Source of the DNA: JBEKYH01 sp049511115
GTDB taxonomy: Bacteria; Planctomycetota; Phycisphaerae; Tepidisphaerales; Tepidisphaeraceae
Reading direction: 5' to 3'
Length of the DNA stretch: 5,893 nt
NCBI GenBank assembly: GCA_049511115.1
Contig: JBEKYH010000337.1
Span: forward strand, 1-5,893
A model generated the notes under the pieces. It ran no database searches, was not told where the DNA came from, and saw only the letters and a program-made list of their open reading frames with translations. Shown one piece after another: positions 1-4,800 of this stretch. A program made the translations under genes and the position numbers. Each line of letters opens with the position of its first letter. The stretch's first letter is position 1.

Positions 1-429
1 CGCGCCGCTGAAGCCGTCGATGCGCCTGCCGCGCGGCGGCGTGATCTGCTGCTGCTTTGGAGCACCGAGCAGACCATCGTCGTCATCAATCGCTATCCCT
101 ACGCCCACGGGCATCTGCTCGTGGCCCCCAAGGCTCACAAACCCGATCTGCTGGATCTGACCGAAGCCGAGGGACTGGACCTGCACCGCCAGACCAAAAC
201 GGCCCTCGCCCTGCTGCGCCGGGCCGTGAGCGCCCAGGGCTTCAACATCGGCATCAACGTCGGCCGCATCGCCGGGGCGGGTCTGCCGGGGCATATGCAC
301 CAGCACGTAGTTCCGCGCTGGGCGGGCGACGCCAACTTCATCAGCGTCGTCGGCGAAGTCCGCGTCGTGCCGCAGGCCATCGAACAACTCTACGACGCGC
401 TGGCGAAGACGCATGCGGAGATGAGTTGA
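1..429 (+). CDS. HIT-family nucleotide hydrolase/phosphorylase (5' end outside window)
   Basis: This is the C-terminal part (142 codons plus TGA) of a histidine-triad protein of the Ap4A-phosphorylase/FHIT-like branch. Such cytoplasmic enzymes split dinucleoside polyphosphates or nucleotide conjugates through a nucleotidyl-histidine intermediate. Visible evidence: NRYPYAHGHLLVAPKAH (about visible residues 30-46) is the usual first strand and loop. GFNIGINVGRIAGAGLPGH leads into the signature H-M-H-Q-H-V-V (visible residues 98-104), whose middle histidine (H100) is the expected nucleophile. PRWAGDANF follows, as is typical of this branch. The frame is open to base 1 with family-like sequence (an ELW-like 'LLWSTEQTIVVINRYPY'). 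The true start is therefore upstream, and perhaps 20-40 residues are missing, including the usual WAPWR and zinc-binding CxxC segment. The internal GTG at 121 is not a credible start because it would remove the first conserved strand. Family assignment is firm; the exact substrate is not. Confidence 0.95.
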   Translation, partial: RAAEAVDAPAARRRDLLLLWSTEQTIVVINRYPYAHGHLLVAPKAHKPDLLDLTEAEGLDLHRQTKTALALLRRAVSAQGFNIGINVGRIAGAGLPGHMHQHVVPRWAGDANFISVVGEVRVVPQAIEQLYDALAKTHAEMS

Positions 430-509
430 TGGAACACTTTGGAACAGTTTGGAACAGTTTTGGGCTGGGTTGGGCACTTTTAAAACTTTTAGACAGTTCT
501 CGGCACTTC
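430..509. repeat. Decaying tandem array of ~10-bp units right after the HIT stop codon
   Basis: Starting at the first base after the HIT TGA, the sequence falls into decamers: TGGAACACTT (430-439), TGGAACAGTT (440-449), TGGAACAGTT (450-459), TTGGGCTGGG (460-469) and TTGGGCACTT (470-479). The first three differ at one position only; the fifth keeps 7 of 10 bases of the first. Fainter copies of the ACAGTT and GCACTT half-units recur at 493-498 and 503-508 with a one-base drift. The pattern and phase are seen directly. The function is unknown: it could be a phased protein-binding site, a curved-DNA element or simple replication slippage. It does not form a hairpin. Confidence 0.75.
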
Positions 510-541
510 ATATGCGGGCATGTACGTGTGATGGCTGATGC

Positions 542-574
542 GGTTCCACGAGCCGGAAGGCGGCCGTGGGAATT
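542..574. other. Strong imperfect hairpin, possible terminator or mRNA-end structure
   Basis: GCCG (552-555) pairs with CGGC (561-564) around the five-base loop GAAGG. CCACG (546-550) pairs with CGTGG (565-569), with A551 bulged. Beyond a bulged G570, TT (544-545) pairs with AA (571-572) and GG (542-543) can form G-T/U wobbles with TT (573-574). This gives nine mostly G-C pairs plus four weaker ones. It lies 113 bases past the HIT stop and 210 bases before the next start. No clean U-tract follows on either strand, so intrinsic termination is only a possibility. The structure is well supported by base pairing; the role is inference. Confidence 0.5.
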
Positions 575-575
575 C

Positions 576-608
576 TTGAGATTTGGATTGGTGGACAACA
601 CGTATAAT
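576..608 (+). promoter_or_regulatory. Weak sigma-70-like promoter candidate (perfect -10, poor -35)
   Basis: TATAAT at 603-608 is an exact -10 consensus in an A/T-rich patch upstream of the SUMF1 gene. The possible -35 elements are badly placed: TTGAGA at 576-581 gives a 21-base spacer and TTGGAT at 583-588 gives 14. A second weak option is TTGACG (661-666) with TTACCA (683-688), 16 bases apart. Either would leave a 5' leader of roughly 90-170 bases. Planctomycete promoters are poorly defined, so confidence is low. Confidence 0.25.
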
Positions 609-783
609 GGTGTGTGGCGCGAATGGTTGCGCTTGAGAAATGTTAATTTCGGGAATTTTGTTGACGCGGCCGAGGCAAAGTGTTACCAATTAGGTTCACA
701 AATGTGGTCGGCGGCCTGTCTGCCGTTCACTGCCTTCCTGGCGGCGTGGTCTGGTAAGCGCCTATTTGCAGGAGAGGTGACTT

Positions 784-1806
784 ATGTTCGACCTATCAAG
801 TTTGGCGTGGCGGGTTCTTTCGTTGGCGAGCCTGGCACTCTGGGCGCTGGCGATAACGTCGGCGGCCAGAGCGGATGTGTTTAATATGCCTTCGGGGGAC
901 ACTTCGCTGTCCTTCGTTCAGGTTGGCGATCCGGGGAATGCGCCGGATACCGATGGGCTTGGGTCGGTCGCGTATACTTACAGTATCGGTACTTACGATA
1001 TCACGTCGGCCCAATATTGTGCCATGCTGAACGCAGTAGCAGCGACGGACCCGTACGGGCTTTACAACCCTAACATGGGTCCCGCCGTTGGGCAGCCGGG
1101 CATTATGCGATCGGGTACAGTGGGCAATTATACCTACAGCGTTGCCAGCGGATACGCGAACTTTCCGGTCAGCGAAGTTTCCTGGGGCGACGCGGCTCGC
1201 TTTTGCAATTGGCTGGCGAACGGTCAGCCGGCGACGGGTGTCGAAAATGCCGCGACAACCGAAGCCGGGTCTTACGCGCTCAACGGGGCGCTTACCGACC
1301 AGCAACTGAACCTGGTCACGCGCGCTCCGGCGGCGGTTTATGTGATTCCTAGCGAAAACGAGTGGTATAAGGCCGCATATTACAAATCTGGCTCGCCAAA
1401 CGCTGGTTATTGGCTCTTTCCGACCCAAAGTAATACCCCGCCGAGCAACATATTGACGGCGACGGGAACCAATAATGCAAATTTTTACGACCCGGTCGCG
1501 GGGTATACGGACGGGGGACCAACGCCCGTCGGCATCTTTACGGATTCCCCCGGTCCGTACGGCACGTTCGACCAGGGCGGAGACGTCTATCAGTGGACAG
1601 AAGGTGCATTGCCGGACCAACGGGTGGTGCTAGGCGGCGCGTGGAACGCCGACGTCATCTACCTGGAATCAAGCGAATCCCAGGGAATGCCGCCGTCAGT
1701 GTACGAACCTAACGTCGGCTTCCGGGTCGTCGAGGTGCCGGAGCCCGGGTCGCTCAGCTTATTGGCGCTTTGGAGTGCTATGTTGCTTCGTCGTCGCCGC
1801 GCTTAG
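784..1806 (+). CDS. Secreted SUMF1/FGE-fold protein with PEP-CTERM anchor
   Basis: A complete 340-residue exported protein. The start ATG follows GGAGAGGT (771-778). Residues 1-30 form a Sec signal peptide: R10, hydrophobic core about 11-24, and cleavage likely after A-R-A (A30). Residues about 40-316 are a formylglycine-generating-enzyme (SUMF1) domain of the kind common in planctomycetes. Landmarks are VGDPGNAPDTDG, the YDITSAQYCAMLNAVAATD helix, VSWGDAARFCNWL, SENEWYKAAYYK (190-201), GTFDQGGDVYQWTE (260-273), GGAW (284-287) and the terminal GFR (312-314). The only cysteines, C79 and C141, lie far from the C-terminal region where true FGEs carry their copper-binding catalytic pair. Formylglycine synthesis is therefore unlikely and a structural or ligand-binding role is more plausible. 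Residues 318-340 are a classic PEP-CTERM: V-P-E-P-G, a short hydrophobic segment, then R-R-R-R-A, recognised by the exosortase system for cell-surface sorting. The biological ligand is unknown. Confidence 0.94.
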   Translation: MFDLSSLAWRVLSLASLALWALAITSAARADVFNMPSGDTSLSFVQVGDPGNAPDTDGLGSVAYTYSIGTYDITSAQYCAMLNAVAATDPYGLYNPNMGPAVGQPGIMRSGTVGNYTYSVASGYANFPVSEVSWGDAARFCNWLANGQPATGVENAATTEAGSYALNGALTDQQLNLVTRAPAAVYVIPSENEWYKAAYYKSGSPNAGYWLFPTQSNTPPSNILTATGTNNANFYDPVAGYTDGGPTPVGIFTDSPGPYGTFDQGGDVYQWTEGALPDQRVVLGGAWNADVIYLESSESQGMPPSVYEPNVGFRVVEVPEPGSLSLLALWSAMLLRRRRA

Positions 1807-1860
1807 AGGATTCCGAATTTATCCTTTACACATACGATTCAGGATAGTGAATACAGCATT

Positions 1861-1868
1861 GGGAGGAG
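1861..1868 (+). promoter_or_regulatory. Shine-Dalgarno that fixes the start of the giant ORF
   Basis: GGGAGGAG at 1861-1868 contains a full GGAGG ending five bases before the ATG at 1872. The same frame has a TGA at 1848-1850, and this ATG is the first ATG after it. Later in-frame ATGs (1905, 1962) have no comparable upstream purine tract, although 1962 follows an A/G-mixed stretch. The 1872 start also keeps the LEPR-XLL-like motif at residues 34-41, the usual distance from the N-terminus in this family. Confidence 0.8.
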
Positions 1869-1871
1869 CTA

Positions 1872-4800
1872 ATGGGACGTGCGTACGATGCTCGCCAGAG
1901 CGCTATGAGAGGTGGGTCGCGAAAACGAGGAGGAAAGCTGCAGCGCGCCGCTTACGGAGTGATGGAGGATTTGGAACAGCGATTCTTGATGAGCGTTTCC
2001 ATTCAGGTACAAACCAACATGGATGACGCGGCAACTGGCGGCATAACTGCAGAAGGTGGTAGTAGCTACGATGCTAGCACTCTAAGGCAGGCGATCAACT
2101 ACGCTAATACTCTCACGCAGGCCAGTATCATCACGTTCAGTTCGACGGTCACGGCGATCAATTTGAACGCGACGCTGGGGCAGATCGATATCGCGACAAA
2201 TCCAAATTTGCTTCTCAATATCAATAACGTTGTCGGCGTGAATGTAGTGACTGTGAGCGGGGGCGGCAGCACGAGGGTGTTCAATATCGACGGCGCGGAC
2301 GCTACCTTCGGTAACCTCATTGTCACCGAAGGCTATGGCGGCAGCAGCGGTGGCGGCGGAATCCTCGAGGATGGCGGCAACCTCACGCTGACAAACTGCA
2401 CCGTCTCTTTCTGCACGGCCGCCGATGGTGGCGCCATCTTCAATACGGGAACCACCACGCTCACGCTCTGCGCGATCTCAGGCTGCGCCGCCGAGTACTC
2501 CGACTCGCTCGGCAACGGCGCCGCGATCGACAACTCAACTGGCGGGACGCTCGACGTCATCCAATGCACTATCTCCGGCGACGGCTCGTCCTCAAATATC
2601 GCGGCCGCGAATGGCGGCGGACTTTATAATTCGGGGATATGTTCGTTGTCGTCCACACAAATCGCCACCTGTTATGCCAATCGAGGGGGTGGAATATACA
2701 ACGCAAGCTCCGGCACGATTTCGATGACGGGAACCAATACGTCGCCGACGACGGTATCCTACGATCAGGCTGTGGGCGGGCATGGCGGGGGACTGGCCAA
2801 CCAGGGGTACATCAAAGCCAGCAATACCAATTTTGATAATGACTCGGTAACGGGTACGGCCTACGGCGGAGGGATATATAACGCCGACGGCGGCACCGTC
2901 GTATTGGGGGACAGTTCAACTAACGATAGTTGCGCCGTATCAGGCGACTATTCCAGTTTTAAGGGAGCGGGCATATACAACGGCAAAGGCAGCACTGGCG
3001 CCAACGGCAGGTATGCCACTCTCAAAGTGTACGACAGCACACTTTCCGGCGACGTCGATGGGGATAGCCTGCCGGGGTCGGAGGCTATCACCTTTGGTGC
3101 CGAGGGAGGCGGAGTAAAGACCAGAGGTTACGCTTATTTCGCCGGCGATACAATCACGGACTGCACGACAGCCCTTAATGGCGGTGGGATTTCTAACGGC
3201 GATATCGAGGGCGGCGCGGCGACGCTGACGCTGAAACAATGCACGCTGAGCGGCGATACGGCGTTAGCCGCAGGCGGGGGGATATTTAATCTTTCCGGAA
3301 GCCTCTACGTTGGCGGCAGCACGGTCGGCGGAAGTGTCTCTGGCGACGGATGCACTGCTGGATTTATCTCACGCACTGTACACGACAGCGGGGGGGGCGG
3401 CGGGGTCTATTCCAATAGTCAGGGAGAGTGCACCATGAACGGCTGCACAATCGAGGGTGACTCGGCCTTGGGAAGCCTGATGCGAAATCACGTTTACAAC
3501 TACTACTATGGCGGGGGCGGCGTTCACATCAGAACGACAGGCGGAACACCGTTGATAGAAGATTGCACCATATCTGGCGATAGTTCTGATTCGCTGGGCG
3601 GCGGGGTCGTCTTCGCGGGTACGTCGGCGGCGACCATAGACTTTCGTGGCGATTCGGTCGTAAACGACACCGCGTTTGGCGGTGATGGCGGGGGGATTTA
3701 CAGTTGCGGCAGTAATTTTGCCGTCTCCTTGGGAAGCGCCACCGTCGCCGGTGCCGATATCATTACAAGTGTCAGCGGCGACAGCTGCGTGGGCGAGGGC
3801 GGCGGCGTCTTCGTCGGCGGTGCGCCCGGATATCTTGCGGCGATCGGCTGTGACTTTGGGGAGGATACAGCCACGACCGACGGCGGGGGGATTTGCGTTG
3901 AGGGGCCGGCGGGGACGCTTACTTCGTGCACCGCCAGCTATGACGTTGCCGGAGCGGGTAATTCCACCGATAACTTCGGCGGCGGGGGCATTTATGCCGA
4001 GGACTGCACCCTTGGTGGGGATACGATTACGAACGACCAAGCTGCCGACGAGTACTCGGAAGGAGGAGGGCTAGCGGGTAGCGGCTCGACCGTAACCAAC
4101 TGCACAATCTCGAACGACTCTGCGCCTGCTGGCAGCGGGGTCGATGTTTTTGGCGATGACAGTCTTGGGAGCGCTCTTTCAGCCCCTGACTCACTAGCGA
4201 TCGACACGGGTGCGACCCTTGATGTCAAGGGCTATGACCTGACCGTTGGCGGTCTTAGCGGAAGCGGCACGCTCGACGACTCCGCCGGTGGCACGCCGAC
4301 GCTGACCGTGAGCAATACGAATACTGGCGCTGCGGCGGTCGGGACGTTTGCGGGGACGATCCAGAACACCAGCGGCGTTGTAAGCCTGACTAATACAGCG
4401 GGGACGCTGGTGCTGATGAACACAAACAAGTTCAACGGCGTCACGACGATAAGCGGCGGCGCGCTGGTCATCGATTCTGCGGGTGGGCTGCCGGCTGACG
4501 GGACCGTCGTGAACAACTCGATGCTCTCAATCCTGGCAGGTTACGTCGGCGCGCCGGTCAATCCCGCGACGGTTACGGGGACGGGGACGATCAGCGTTGG
4601 CACGTCAAGCGAGGGAGCGTATTTAAAGCTGGGAAGCACGTTGGGATCCCAAACCACGAGCACAGCGTCGTCGCTTATCGTAGGCCCGACTTCGGCGCTG
4701 GATATCACCAACAACACGTTCATAATTAGCTTTCCAAGCGGCGGCGATCCAGCTTCAGCGATACGCAGTTATCTCACCAGCGGGTACGATGGTGACACTT

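Larger units (their letters stand above)
430..783. other. 354-base gene-free region between the HIT and SUMF1 genes
   Basis: No convincing protein is encoded here on either strand. The short reading frames lack ribosome binding sites and recognisable sequence. The left part holds the decamer array, the middle holds the hairpin, and the right part should carry the promoter of the SUMF1 gene. The stretch from about 570 to 700 is visibly more A/T-rich than the flanking genes, as expected for a promoter region. From about 700 to 765 nothing specific is seen. Confidence 0.6.

Noticed and set aside
430..480. CRISPR-like array
   Set aside because: Units are 10 bp and directly adjacent with no spacers; no cas-like gene is nearby.
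489..689. 66-residue minus-strand small gene in the spacer
   Set aside because: No convincing ribosome binding site or recognisable sequence, and it runs through the hairpin; coding is not supported.
57..884. Long + strand reading frame overlapping the HIT gene, the spacer and the start of the SUMF1 gene
   Set aside because: Its product is low-complexity Arg/Pro/Gly-rich over the HIT gene, overlaps two well-supported genes in another frame and has no recognisable domain.
796..1620. 274-residue minus-strand reading frame opposite the SUMF1 gene
   Set aside because: Arg/Val-rich shadow with no domain or ribosome binding site; the + strand gene has a signal peptide, SUMF1 core and PEP-CTERM.
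784..1806. Active formylglycine-generating enzyme
   Set aside because: The expected C-terminal catalytic cysteines are absent, and no sulfatase is encoded in the window.
1807..1845. Possible terminator between the SUMF1 gene and the giant gene (AGGAT 1807-1811 with ATCCT 1821-1825, or the latter with AGGAT 1841-1845)
   Set aside because: Only five-base stems with loops of 9-15 bases and no T-tract; too weak to call.
3369..4040. 223-residue minus-strand reading frame, plus other minus-strand frames between 2099 and 5663
   Set aside because: They are antisense to the glycine-rich repeats and dockerin of the giant gene, whose + strand frame has clear domains; their composition follows the repeat pattern.
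3676..4074. 132-residue + strand reading frame inside the beta-helix region
   Set aside because: Frame-shifted shadow of the GGG repeats, rich in Ala, Pro and Arg, with no family signal.
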